DNA of 64,000 nt from Rhodothermales bacterium (GCA_041391505.1 JAWKNW010000002.1:1-64000), one strand, 5' to 3'. Counted from the stretch's first letter, positions 1 to 8,978 are shown. The notes: generated by a model not told the origin, from the sequence alone. Program-made: numbers and translations.

Positions 1-1
1 A

Positions 2-565
2 GAGACCCTGACGGCGTTCGACCGGCTGCTCCGCGCCGGCAAGATCCGCGCGATCGGCGCCAGCAACCTGTGGATCTGGCGCATCGCCGAAGCCAATATG
101 CTCGCCGAACTGAAGGGCCTCGCGCCCTACTCGGTCATCGAGCAGCGCTATACCTACCTGCGGCCGCGCCACGGCGCCGATTTCGGCCCGCAGATTTTTA
201 TTTCCGACGATCTCAAGCGCTTCGCCACCGCCCATGAGATGACGCTGATCGGGTATTCGATCCTGCTCCAGGGCGCGTACACGCGCTCCGAGAAGCCGAT
301 ACCCGCGCAGTTCGCCGGCCCGGACTCCGACGATCGTCTCGCCATGCTCCGCGCCGTCGCCGAGGAAGTCAACGCAACCCCGAGCCAGGTGATCATCGCC
401 TGGATGCGGCAGAGTGAACCCTCCATCCTCCCCATCATCGCGGGCAGCAAGCCGGCGCAGGTCAAGGAAAACCTCGACGCGCTCAACGTGCGGCTCACCG
501 AAGATCAGATGGAACGGCTCACCACCGCCGGCAATCCCGACATCAAGCAAGCCTGGCTTCGCTAA
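2..565 (+). CDS. Aldo/keto reductase, C-terminal part (5' end outside window)
   Basis: Open in frame from the first bases, so the start lies upstream of the window. The visible part contains the aldo/keto reductase stretch GKIRAIGASN, with the serine-asparagine pair of the NADPH pocket, an internal glutamine region (SVIEQRY), and the C-terminal cofactor part (PIIAGSKPAQVKENLDAL), which matches the family's adenosine-phosphate binding loop. These are TIM-barrel oxidoreductases that reduce sugar aldehydes and ketones with NADPH. The catalytic Asp/Tyr/Lys would lie in the missing N-terminal half. The next gene, 85 bp downstream, encodes keto-sugar hydrolase domains, so a sugar role is plausible but is an inference. 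Confidence 0.85.
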   Translation, partial: ETLTAFDRLLRAGKIRAIGASNLWIWRIAEANMLAELKGLAPYSVIEQRYTYLRPRHGADFGPQIFISDDLKRFATAHEMTLIGYSILLQGAYTRSEKPIPAQFAGPDSDDRLAMLRAVAEEVNATPSQVIIAWMRQSEPSILPIIAGSKPAQVKENLDALNVRLTEDQMERLTTAGNPDIKQAWLR

Positions 566-649
566 ATCCAGCGGGCGCCGCCCGCCCTACCCGGCGGGCC
601 CAACGCCTGCCCCACAGTGATGGCCTCGCCATCACGGAGGACACCAACC

Positions 650-3400
650 ATGAAACCGACCCGATCACGCCTCGCGCGGATCGCCGTGGCAAGCCTGATG
701 CTCTTGCCCGGCGCGCTCGCGGCGCAACCCCAGGAAGTCATCTTCACGCCCGTCAAAATCGACGGCCCCGTCCATGACCCCCTCAACAATACCTACTGGT
801 ACGGCCCGTTTTCCGAGACGGCGTCCGTGCTCGACATCGACAACGACGGCGACTACGACATCGCCGCCGGCCGCAACTGGTATGAGGCGCCGCTCTGGAT
901 CAAACACAGCGACTTCCGCCCCGGCGCCGAGATCAACGGCCCCGAGACCGAGAGCAACAGCGAATTCGCGATGGACGTCAACAAGGACGGCTGGACCGAC
1001 ATCGTAAGCTCCGGCTGGATGTTCATGAAAGGCGCCTACTGGTACGAAAACCCCGGACCCAACGCCGAGCCGGGCAAAAAATGGGAATCCCACAAGATTC
1101 ACCAGGCCTACAACATGGAGGGCGTCATCCATGGAGACATCGACGGCGACGGCGATGAGGACGTGCTGGTCAACCACTGGGCGCTGATACCGGGACAGGG
1201 CATGACCTGGATCGAAAACATCGACGAGGCGCCCTGGTTCGTCGAACACGTCGTGGGCACCGATGCCGACACCCACGGCAACGGCCTGGGCGACGTGAAC
1301 ATGGACGGCCGGATGGACATCATCACCGGCCAGGGCTGGTACGAGCAGCCGGCGGACGTGCGGAGCAAAAACTGGCCGTTCCATGCCGACTGGAATTTCG
1401 AGGCCGCGCTTGCGAACAAGGCGACCGCGACGGCGCACCCGAACCTGGTGTACGACGTGAACGGCGACGGACTGAACGACGTCATCATCGGTTCGGCCCA
1501 CTCGTACGGTCTGGCCTGGTACGAACAGCGCGTGGACGCCTCGGGCAAGCGTTCGTTCGAGCACCACTGGATCGAGACCCAGCACAGCGTCTTCCACACG
1601 ATGGCGCTGGGCGACCTGACCGGCGACGGTAAGGACGATCTGGTGGCCGGCAAGCGCCTCTTCGCGCACTACGGCGGCGACGTAGGCGTGAGCGATCCCT
1701 CGTTCGTGTTCTGGTACGACATGAAGGACGGCGCCCCGGAACGCCACATCCTCTCGTACAACCACGTCCCGTATTACCCGGACGAAGGCGGCGCCGGCCC
1801 GCCGCCGAACAACGTCGTCGGCGTCGGGATGAAGATCAACATCAAGGACATGGACCACGACGGCAAGAACGACGTCGTGCTCGCCGGCAAGACCGGCCTC
1901 TACATCTTCTACAACAAGGGCAACCCGCCCACGCCGAACTTCGCCAACGACCTCGCGCCCTACTACACGTACCCCACGTGGCGCGAGTGGCCGGAATACA
2001 CGACGCTGTTCAACGGCAAGGACTTCACGGGATGGAAGGTGCCGAAAGGCGACGGGGGCCACTGGAAGGTGGTGGATTTCGCGATCGACTACGACGCGAT
2101 GTCCAAAGCCAAGGAAAAGGACCTGTGGACCGAGGAGGAATACTGCGACTACAGCCTGCATGTCGACTGGCGCTTCAAGGAAGCGTCCGGCATGTTCGAC
2201 ATGCCGACCATCCTCCCCGACGGCTCCTACAAGACCGACGAGACCGGCCAGATCATCACCGAGCCCATGCCCAACTCGGACTCCGGCATCTACCTGCGCG
2301 GCCCTGACCACCAGGTGAACCTGTGGAACTGGCCGGTGGGGTCGGGCGAGATCTGGACCGTGCGCAACAACGACCAGGCCACCCCCGAGGAACGCGCCGC
2401 CGCGGTGCCAAAGATGCGGGCGGACAACCCCATCGGCGAGTGGAACTCGATGGACATCAACATGATCGGGGATCGCGTCTCCGTGATGCTCAACGGCCAC
2501 TGGGTGATCGAAAACGCCCGGATCACCGAGGGCGTGGACGCCGGCACGAGCATGGACAAAAACGGCAACATGGTGATCACGCGGACGCCGATCGCGGCGC
2601 TGCCGGCGTGCGGCCCGATCGGCCTCCAGCACCATGGCGGGATGGATCCAAAAACCAAACAGATGATCTCCACCTCCAGCCTCGTCCAGTTCCGCAACCT
2701 CTGGATCCGACCGCTCGAAAAAGGCCAGGCCCTGCTCGATGTGACGGACCCGGCCGACGACCCGAACGGCTGGGAGACGCTCTTCAACGGGCGCGACCTG
2801 ACGGGCTGGATTACCGGCGAGAATAACAAGTTCGTCGTCGAAAACGGCGAACTCACCGTCAAGCGCGACAACCCCGACGGCCAGGAGCACAACCTGGACT
2901 ACCTCTGGACCGAGAATACGTACGGGGATTTTATCCTCGACCTCGAATTCAAGGTGGTCGATGGCACCAACAGCGGCGTCTTCTTCCGGACGGCGGACAT
3001 CCTCGACCCGGTCTGGACCGGTCTCGAGATCCAGGTGGCCAACTCGTACGGGCAGAACACGCTCTCCCGAACGGGCACGGCCGGCGCGTTGTACGACCTC
3101 AAGGCCCCCGTCAAGAACGCCATAAACGCTCCGGGCGAGTGGAACACGTACCGGCTCCGGACCACCGGCAGCCGCGTCCGCGTCGAGCTCAACGGCGAGC
3201 GCGTGCTGGATGTCGACCTCGCCCAGTGGCGCGAGGCGAACCGCAATCCGGACGGCACGCCGAACAAGTTCGCCACGCCGGGCGCCGCCTTTGCGCGTGT
3301 GGGCTACATCGGCCTGCAGGACCACGGCAAACCCGTATGGTACCGCAACATCCGCGTGAAGCGCCTCGACGGCCCCAGCAGCGCGTCGATGCACGAGTGA
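650..3400 (+). CDS. Secreted FG-GAP/VCBS protein with two 3-keto-disaccharide hydrolase (DUF1080) domains
   Basis: 916 aa. The start at 650 is chosen over an upstream in-frame ATG at 617 because CGGAGG lies at 635-640 and the protein then begins with a compact signal peptide (MKPTRSRLARIAVASLM... ending LAAQP). Residues about 30-430 are FG-GAP/VCBS-type repeats with repeated Asp-rich calcium-loop motifs (DIDNDGDYD, DGDGDEDV, DVNGDGLND), probably a beta-propeller. Two DUF1080 domains follow, about 445-690 and 700-910, each opening with the diagnostic LFNGxDxTGW motif. DUF1080 is a concanavalin-like fold family that includes 3-keto-disaccharide hydrolases. The two domains differ considerably, so this is not a recent duplication. 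Likely exported; acts on oxidised glycosides (inference). Confidence 0.88.
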   Translation: MKPTRSRLARIAVASLMLLPGALAAQPQEVIFTPVKIDGPVHDPLNNTYWYGPFSETASVLDIDNDGDYDIAAGRNWYEAPLWIKHSDFRPGAEINGPETESNSEFAMDVNKDGWTDIVSSGWMFMKGAYWYENPGPNAEPGKKWESHKIHQAYNMEGVIHGDIDGDGDEDVLVNHWALIPGQGMTWIENIDEAPWFVEHVVGTDADTHGNGLGDVNMDGRMDIITGQGWYEQPADVRSKNWPFHADWNFEAALANKATATAHPNLVYDVNGDGLNDVIIGSAHSYGLAWYEQRVDASGKRSFEHHWIETQHSVFHTMALGDLTGDGKDDLVAGKRLFAHYGGDVGVSDPSFVFWYDMKDGAPERHILSYNHVPYYPDEGGAGPPPNNVVGVGMKINIKDMDHDGKNDVVLAGKTGLYIFYNKGNPPTPNFANDLAPYYTYPTWREWPEYTTLFNGKDFTGWKVPKGDGGHWKVVDFAIDYDAMSKAKEKDLWTEEEYCDYSLHVDWRFKEASGMFDMPTILPDGSYKTDETGQIITEPMPNSDSGIYLRGPDHQVNLWNWPVGSGEIWTVRNNDQATPEERAAAVPKMRADNPIGEWNSMDINMIGDRVSVMLNGHWVIENARITEGVDAGTSMDKNGNMVITRTPIAALPACGPIGLQHHGGMDPKTKQMISTSSLVQFRNLWIRPLEKGQALLDVTDPADDPNGWETLFNGRDLTGWITGENNKFVVENGELTVKRDNPDGQEHNLDYLWTENTYGDFILDLEFKVVDGTNSGVFFRTADILDPVWTGLEIQVANSYGQNTLSRTGTAGALYDLKAPVKNAINAPGEWNTYRLRTTGSRVRVELNGERVLDVDLAQWREANRNPDGTPNKFATPGAAFARVGYIGLQDHGKPVWYRNIRVKRLDGPSSASMHE

Positions 3401-3403
3401 AGC

Positions 3404-3487
3404 CGGTTTAAGGACTGAGGTTCAAGGTTCAAGGATGGGTTAGACCTTTCTTTGAGCCTTGAACCTCGAACCTTAAACCCGTTTAAC
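3404..3487. repeat. Imperfect inverted repeat with reiterated-word arms
   Basis: The left arm (3404-3435) is built from copies of the word GGTTCAA (GAGGTTCAAGGTTCAAGG). The right arm (3451-3487) is the degenerate complement (CCTTGAACCTCGAACC). It fills the gap between the DUF1080 gene and the membrane Fe-S oxidoreductase. It could fold as a hairpin in RNA or a cruciform in DNA. It has no T-run, so it is not a canonical terminator. Confidence 0.75.
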
Positions 3488-3525
3488 CGTTCTGCAACCG
3501 ACCAATCTGGAGACGATAGAACGGT

Positions 3526-4872
3526 ATGTTGCAGCAGATCCTCTTTATCCTCGTCACCGCCGGCGCATTCGGATGGGCGTACCGTCAGTTCGGCCGCATC
3601 CGGTCGAACATTGCCCTTGGCAAGCCGGAGGTCATCGAAGGCGATACGGGTGCGCGGTGGAAAAACGTGCTGCTCGTTGCGTTCGGGCAGAAGAAGATGT
3701 TCAAGGAGTGGACGCCGGCCGTCTTCCATTTCTTCATCTACGCCGCCTTCGTCATCACGCAGATCGAGCTGATCGAGATCCTGATCGACGGGTTCACCGG
3801 GCGCCACCGCGTCTTTGCCGAACCGCTGGGCGGGTTTTACACGTTCGTCATCGGGTTCATCGAGATCCTGTCGCTTTTCGCCTTCGTCGCGACGATCGTA
3901 TTCCTGGCGCGGCGCAACCTCCTCAAGATCCCCCGGTTCGTCAAGTCTGAACTCGACGGCTGGCCGCGTCTCGACGCCAACCTCATCCTGATCGGCGAGC
4001 TGATCCTGCTGGTGGGCATCTTCAGCATGAACGGGGCGGACACGCTCCTGCAGCAGATCGAACCGGAGCATTACCCGAGCACGGGGACGCTGCCGGTCAG
4101 TAGCTGGCTCGGGCCGATGCTCTTCGGCGGGCTGGCGCCGGGCACCCTCGCCGGCATCGAGCGCTTCGGCTGGTGGCTCCATATCCTCACCGTCTACGCG
4201 TTTCTCAACTACCTCCCCATCTCCAAACACCTGCACATCGTGCTGGCGTTTCCCAACGTCTATTTCAGCCGGCTCAAACCCCGGGGCGAGATGGACAACA
4301 TGCCCGAGATCATGAATGAGGTCAAGAGCATGATGGGATTGATCGAGGAGACGCCGGCGGAGGGCGACCTGCCCGTCTTCGGCGTCAACGACATTTTCGG
4401 ACTGAGCTGGAAGAACCTGCTCGACGCGTACAGCTGCACCGAGTGCGGCCGCTGCACCGCCCAGTGCCCGGCCAACCTTACCGGCAAAAAGCTGTCGCCG
4501 CGCAAGGTGATGATGGACATCCGCGACCGCGTCGAGGAGGTGGCGACCAACCTGGCGACCGGCGATGCGACGTTCATCGACCCGGCCTCGGGGGCCTCGA
4601 AACTGGAGCCGGCGAACTATGCCGACGGGAAGTCGCTCTTCGACCGCATCACGCCCGAGGAGCTGCATGCCTGCACCACGTGCAACGCCTGCGTGGAAGC
4701 CTGCCCCGTCATGATCAATCCGCTGGAGCCCATCCTCGCGATGCGGCGCTACGAGATCCTGACCGCTTCCAGCGGCCCCTCCGAATGGATCCCGATGTTC
4801 AACAGCATCGAGAACAACGGCGCCGTCTGGCAGGTATCGGACGCGCGGACGGGGTGGATCGGGGAGGGCTGA
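3526..4872 (+). CDS. Membrane-bound 2x[4Fe-4S] oxidoreductase, NarI-like plus ferredoxin domain (ETF:quinone oxidoreductase-like, large part)
   Basis: 448 aa. The N-terminal half has about five or six membrane helices (near residues 1-20, 69-90, 104-130, 150-172, 222-250), with histidines in or beside helices (FHFF, WLHIL, KHLHIV) as in NarI-type b-haem subunits. The C-terminal half is a dicluster ferredoxin: CTECGRCTAQCP at about 304 and CTTCNACVEACP at about 383. This layout matches the front part of DUF224-type membrane Fe-S oxidoreductases that pass electrons from electron-transfer flavoprotein to menaquinone. The cysteine-rich CCG domains that normally follow are encoded by the separate gene at 4993. 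etfA, etfB and an acyl-CoA dehydrogenase lie 7-11 kb downstream, supporting a beta-oxidation role. A weak GGAG at 3510 precedes the ATG. Confidence 0.85.
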   Translation: MLQQILFILVTAGAFGWAYRQFGRIRSNIALGKPEVIEGDTGARWKNVLLVAFGQKKMFKEWTPAVFHFFIYAAFVITQIELIEILIDGFTGRHRVFAEPLGGFYTFVIGFIEILSLFAFVATIVFLARRNLLKIPRFVKSELDGWPRLDANLILIGELILLVGIFSMNGADTLLQQIEPEHYPSTGTLPVSSWLGPMLFGGLAPGTLAGIERFGWWLHILTVYAFLNYLPISKHLHIVLAFPNVYFSRLKPRGEMDNMPEIMNEVKSMMGLIEETPAEGDLPVFGVNDIFGLSWKNLLDAYSCTECGRCTAQCPANLTGKKLSPRKVMMDIRDRVEEVATNLATGDATFIDPASGASKLEPANYADGKSLFDRITPEELHACTTCNACVEACPVMINPLEPILAMRRYEILTASSGPSEWIPMFNSIENNGAVWQVSDARTGWIGEG

Positions 4873-4884
4873 CGCCCTCCGTTG

Positions 4885-4986
4885 CAGGTTCAAGGTTTGA
4901 GGTTCCAGGCGCTTTTTCTGAATCCAATAACCAACCTGCCATGCTGACCTCCTGTACGCATTAAACCTTGAACGTAGAACCTTACA
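4885..4986. repeat. Imperfect inverted repeat with reiterated-word arms
   Basis: The left arm (4885-4909) reads CAGGTTCAAGGTTTGAGGTT, three copies of an AGGTT-type word. The right arm (4961-4986) contains TTAAACCTTGAACGTAGAAC, its degenerate complement. It separates the two oxidoreductase genes, and its right arm ends about 6 bp before the ATG of the second gene, so a hairpin could occlude that start. It uses the same word as the repeat at 3404-3487. Confidence 0.72.
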
Positions 4987-4992
4987 CCCCAG

Positions 4993-5775
4993 ATGATCCC
5001 CATCCTCGCCGATCTCATTGCCCAGGGAAAGACCCCCGAGATCCTGTTCTGGGTCGGGTGCGCCGGCAGCTTCGATGCACGGGCGCAGCGGGTGACGCGC
5101 GCGTTTTGCGAGATCCTGGGCCATGTGGGCGTCGACTACGCGATCCTGGGCGACGAGGAGCTGTGCACGGGCGACCCCGCGCGCCGCGCCGGCAACGAGT
5201 TCGTCTTCCAGATGACGGCGCTGCAGAACGTGGAGACACTCAACGGCTACGGCATCCGGAAGATCGTCACCGCCTGCCCGCATTGCTTCAATTCGCTCAA
5301 GAACGACTACCCGGCGCTCGGCGGTTCGTACGAGGTCATCCACCACACCCAGCTCCTCCAGGAACTGATCGACACGGGCAGGCTGAAGCTGAAAGGAGGC
5401 GGCAGCTTCAAGGGGAAGAAGGTCACGTACCACGATTCCTGCTATCTCGGCCGGGTGAACGGCGTCTATGAGGCGCCGCGCGCGTTGCTGGAAGTGCTGG
5501 ATGTGGAGCTCGTGGAGATGAAGCGCTGCAAGACGAAGGGGCTGTGCTGCGGCGCCGGCGGGGCGCAGATGTGGAAGGAAGACGAGCCCGGCGACAAGCG
5601 CATCAACATCGAGCGCGCCGAGGAGGCGCTGGCGACGGGCGCGACCGCCATCGCCGCCAACTGCCCGTTTTGCCTCACCATGCTGCGCGACGGCGTCAAC
5701 GCGAAGGGCAAGGAAGGGCAGGTCGCCGTCTACGACCTATCGGAGCTGATCCTGGACCGGATCCGACCGGAATAG
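4993..5775 (+). CDS. HdrB-like (Fe-S)-binding protein with two CCG cysteine-rich domains
   Basis: 260 aa, soluble, no signal peptide. It has two cysteine-rich modules typical of heterodisulfide-reductase subunit B and DUF224 proteins. The first runs from WVGCAGSFD through CTGDPARR to TACPHCFNS. The second runs from YHDSCYLGR through LCCGAGGAQMW to ANCPFC. Such modules bind a non-cubane [4Fe-4S] cluster and form the active or relay site of the complex. It lies 120 bp after the membrane ferredoxin-type gene on the same strand; together they reproduce the domain set of a single-chain ETF:menaquinone oxidoreductase. No good Shine-Dalgarno is visible. A GlpC/LldE-like partner in lactate or glycolate oxidation is the main alternative. 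Confidence 0.87.
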   Translation: MIPILADLIAQGKTPEILFWVGCAGSFDARAQRVTRAFCEILGHVGVDYAILGDEELCTGDPARRAGNEFVFQMTALQNVETLNGYGIRKIVTACPHCFNSLKNDYPALGGSYEVIHHTQLLQELIDTGRLKLKGGGSFKGKKVTYHDSCYLGRVNGVYEAPRALLEVLDVELVEMKRCKTKGLCCGAGGAQMWKEDEPGDKRINIERAEEALATGATAIAANCPFCLTMLRDGVNAKGKEGQVAVYDLSELILDRIRPE

Positions 5776-5902
5776 GTCCAAAAAATCTCGATTTGACGCG
5801 CCCGGCGCCTGGTTTTTTCGATTCAGCCCTTGACTATCCCGTCCTCCCCCCGTTCCATGAGGGGATCCCATCAGGCTGCTTTCTCCAACCACCAGACGCG
5901 TC

Positions 5903-8806
5903 ATGCCTGCTACCCACTACCCCTCCGGGTCCATCGCTCGTCGCTGGATCCCTTCGTTGTGCCTGTTCCTCATCCTCGCCGGCTGCGCGGGCGGAACCGC
6001 TACCAGCCAGCAAACGCCGGCGCCGAAATCCTTCCGCATCCTCGTCTTCTCGAAGACCGCCGGCTTCCGGCACGCCTCCATCGAACCCGGCATCGCCGCG
6101 ATCCAGGCGCTGGGCGCTCGGAACGGCTTTTCCGTCGACGCCTCGGAGGATGCCGCCGTCTTCGCGCCCGACAACCTCGCGAAGTACGACGCCGTCGTCT
6201 TCCTGAGCACCACGGGCGACATCCTCGACGCGACGCAACAGGCGGCGTTCGAGGGCTACATCCGCGGCGGCGGCGGCTTCGTGGGCATCCACGCGGCGGC
6301 CGACACCGAATACGATTGGGCCTGGTACGGCGAACTCGTCGGCGGCTACTTCAAGCATCATCCGCCGGGCGTTCATCAGGCCGACGTGCAGGTCCTCGAC
6401 CGGCACTTCCCCGCCACGGCCGGCCTGCCGGCGCGGTGGAGCCGCACCGACGAGTGGTATGACTACAAGGCCAACCCGCGCGGCAAGGTCCACGTCCTCG
6501 CCACCCTCAACGAAACGAGCTACGAAGGGGGACAGATGGGCGCCGACCACCCGATCAGCTGGGCGCACGTCTACGACGGCGGCCGGGCGTTCTACACCGG
6601 ACTCGGCCACACCGACGCCAGCTACAGCGCCCCCCTCTACCTCCAGCATATCCTGGGCGGCATCCGCTGGGCGGCCGGCCAGGCCGAGGGCGACGCCGCG
6701 GCCACGATGGCCGGCGCGTTCGAGAAGGTGGTCCTCGACGAGGACACCACCTATCCCATGGAACTCGACATCGCCCAGGACGGGCGCGTCTTCTTCATCG
6801 AGCGGGACGGGGCGCTGAAGGTCTGGGACCCCGAGACGGAGCGCACGACGATGGCGGCCTACATCCCGGTGACGACCAAGATCGAGGACGGTCTGCTCGG
6901 CCTGGCGCTCGATCCGAACTTCGCGACCAACCAGTGGCTCTACCTCTACTACGCGCCGCTCGACGAGAAGCCGAACCGCCTCTCCCGCTTTACCATGAAG
7001 GGTAACGAGCTGGACATGACGAGCGAGATCGTGATGCTCGAGGTGCCCGTCCAGCGTCTCCGCTGCTGTCACAGCGCCGGCAGCATCCAGTTCGGGCCCG
7101 ACAACAACCTGTACCTCAGCACCGGGGAAAACGGCGGCGGCTGGAACGCGACCGGTGAATACACGCCCGGCCTCTACGAGTGGGATGCCTACTGGGACAA
7201 CGAGCGCAGCACCGCGAACACGAACGACCTGCGAGGCAAGATCCTGCGCATCCATCCCGAACCCGACGGCTCCTACACCATCCCCGCCGGCAACCTCTTC
7301 GAGGACGACGACCTCCGCACGCGTCCCGAGATCTTCACCATGGGCCACCGGAATCCGTTCCGGTTCGATGTCGACGCCGAAACGGGGTGGATCTACTGGG
7401 GCGACGTCGGCCCCGGAAACCAGCCGAACCCGGACAACGCGCCCACCGGCTACGAAGAGATCAACCAGGCCCGGAAGCCCGGCTTTTTCGGGTGGCCGCA
7501 GTTCGTAGGCCCGAACCTGCCGTACCGGGATCGCGACCCCGCCACGCGCGAGTACACGACCTGGGCCGATCCCGCACATCCCGTCAACGACTCACCGAAC
7601 AACACCGGCATCCGGAACCTGCCCCCGGCCCAGCCGGCGTTCATCTGGTATTTCTACACGCCCGAAGACCGCTTCCCCGAACTCGGCGCCGGCGGGATGT
7701 CGGCCGCCGCCGGACCGATCTACCATTACGATGCGAAGACCGTCAGCCCGCGCGGCCTGCCGGCGTACTACGACAAGAGCGTCTTCATCTACGATTTCAT
7801 GCGGAACTGGATCATGGAGGCGAAGCTCGACGAGCAGGGCGACCTGATGGAGATCAACCCGCTCTTCAGCGATCTGGAATTCATCCGCCCGATCGACCTG
7901 GAGCAGGGCCCCGACGGCCGGCTCTACGCGCTCGAATGGGGCACGGAATTCTGGGGGCAGAACCGCAACGGCAAGCTCGTGCGGCTGGATTATTACGGCG
8001 ACGAGCCGCACGCCCAACCGACCATGAAGCAGCCCGCGCCCCAGGCGTCGCTGATCCAGGAGCCGCGCGACGGCAGCTTCTTCGATTACGGCCATCCGAT
8101 CCCGTATCGCGTCGCCGGCGCGGCCGGCGTCCAGCCCTACCTCGGGCACGATACGCACACGCACCGCCTCAAACCGGTCCACGGCGAGACCGGGGAAGTC
8201 ACGGTCGTGCCTGACCTGTCGCACTGGCCCTACATCATCGACGAGTTTGTCGAACTCGAGGCCGCGCCCCTCGACCCGTCACAGGGCAGTCCCCACCGGA
8301 TCCGACTGCATCCGCGTCGCTGGCAGGCAGAGAACTACACCGATGCGGAAGGCGCCCAGCTGGTGGTGACCAACAACCGCCAGCGGCCGACGTTCGTCGA
8401 CGAAACCGAGGTCTTCCTGGAGATGAAAAGCGACGCCTATGCGATGTTCGGCCGCGCCGACCTTCAGGGCATCGCCTCGGTCGCCCTGCGCGTCGTCCCC
8501 GAAGCGACCGGCTCGGTCGAGCTGCGTCTCGACGCGCCCGACGGGCTGCTCCTGGGCCGCGCCGCATTGACGCCGGCGCCGAAGGTTGAAGACAAGACCA
8601 CCGGCGACCCACCGCCGGGAGAAGGCGCGCCGCGCTTCCGTATCGTACGGATCGAGGGCTGGACCGAAGTAGACGTGCCGATTCAGGCTCCGCCGGGCGC
8701 CCACGACGTGTACGTCGTCTTCCGTGGGCCGGCCGGCGATGTCGCCAAGTTCGACTGGGTGGCGTTCCGGGCCTCCGGCGCGGGATCCTCGACGGACGCG
8801 CCGTGA
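5903..8806 (+). CDS. Lipoprotein: ThuA-like domain fused to PQQ-type glucose/sorbosone dehydrogenase and CBM6-like domain
   Basis: 967 aa. A signal peptide ends in the lipobox LILAGC (Cys28), so the protein is likely anchored to an envelope membrane. Residues about 43-265 are a ThuA-like class I glutamine-amidotransferase-fold domain (FRILVFSKTAGFRH, FVGIHAAADTEYDW, TGLGHTD). Residues about 269-700 are a soluble glucose/sorbosone-dehydrogenase beta-propeller (VFFIERDGALKVW, LLGLALDPNF, GHRNPFRF, YGWPQF-like FFGWPQF), usually PQQ-dependent. A further domain (about 715-800) precedes a C-terminal carbohydrate-binding-like beta-sandwich (about 808-960, RWQAENYTDAEGAQ). ThuA proteins take part in 3-keto-disaccharide catabolism; the fusion couples sugar oxidation to that pathway in the periplasm (inference). 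Confidence 0.88.
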   Translation: MPATHYPSGSIARRWIPSLCLFLILAGCAGGTATSQQTPAPKSFRILVFSKTAGFRHASIEPGIAAIQALGARNGFSVDASEDAAVFAPDNLAKYDAVVFLSTTGDILDATQQAAFEGYIRGGGGFVGIHAAADTEYDWAWYGELVGGYFKHHPPGVHQADVQVLDRHFPATAGLPARWSRTDEWYDYKANPRGKVHVLATLNETSYEGGQMGADHPISWAHVYDGGRAFYTGLGHTDASYSAPLYLQHILGGIRWAAGQAEGDAAATMAGAFEKVVLDEDTTYPMELDIAQDGRVFFIERDGALKVWDPETERTTMAAYIPVTTKIEDGLLGLALDPNFATNQWLYLYYAPLDEKPNRLSRFTMKGNELDMTSEIVMLEVPVQRLRCCHSAGSIQFGPDNNLYLSTGENGGGWNATGEYTPGLYEWDAYWDNERSTANTNDLRGKILRIHPEPDGSYTIPAGNLFEDDDLRTRPEIFTMGHRNPFRFDVDAETGWIYWGDVGPGNQPNPDNAPTGYEEINQARKPGFFGWPQFVGPNLPYRDRDPATREYTTWADPAHPVNDSPNNTGIRNLPPAQPAFIWYFYTPEDRFPELGAGGMSAAAGPIYHYDAKTVSPRGLPAYYDKSVFIYDFMRNWIMEAKLDEQGDLMEINPLFSDLEFIRPIDLEQGPDGRLYALEWGTEFWGQNRNGKLVRLDYYGDEPHAQPTMKQPAPQASLIQEPRDGSFFDYGHPIPYRVAGAAGVQPYLGHDTHTHRLKPVHGETGEVTVVPDLSHWPYIIDEFVELEAAPLDPSQGSPHRIRLHPRRWQAENYTDAEGAQLVVTNNRQRPTFVDETEVFLEMKSDAYAMFGRADLQGIASVALRVVPEATGSVELRLDAPDGLLLGRAALTPAPKVEDKTTGDPPPGEGAPRFRIVRIEGWTEVDVPIQAPPGAHDVYVVFRGPAGDVAKFDWVAFRASGAGSSTDAP

Positions 8807-8810
8807 ATGG

Positions 8811-8978
8811 GGTGTGGGAGTTTGGGGGTATGGGGGTGTGGGAGTAGGGAGTGTTTGGGTGGGGGGTATGGGAGTTTGGCGGTGTGGGAAGGTGCTTGGC
8901 ATGCTCCACCCGCCCATTAATTCTACCCCCCAAACCCCCACACCCCCAAACTCCCATACTTCCACACCCCCAAACTCA
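8811..8978. repeat. G-rich/C-rich inverted minisatellite
   Basis: The left arm (8811-8892) is a degenerate repeat of GTGTGGGAGTTTGGGGGTATGG words. The right arm (8925-8977) is the complementary CCCCCAAACCCCCACACC series. The 234-bp gap between the fusion lipoprotein and the acetyltransferase is nearly filled by it. Runs of three to six guanines in the left arm could also form G-quadruplexes. No coding potential is evident despite open frames in it. Confidence 0.8.

Noticed and set aside
665..3394. 909-codon minus-strand frame opposite the DUF1080 gene
   Set aside because: Val/Ala/His/Arg-rich shadow with no recognisable motif; the plus-strand gene has a ribosome site, signal peptide and DUF1080 motifs.
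3304..5433. 709-codon minus-strand frame across two genes and a repeat
   Set aside because: It crosses the intergenic repeats and two genes with clear iron-sulfur motifs; no coding features of its own.
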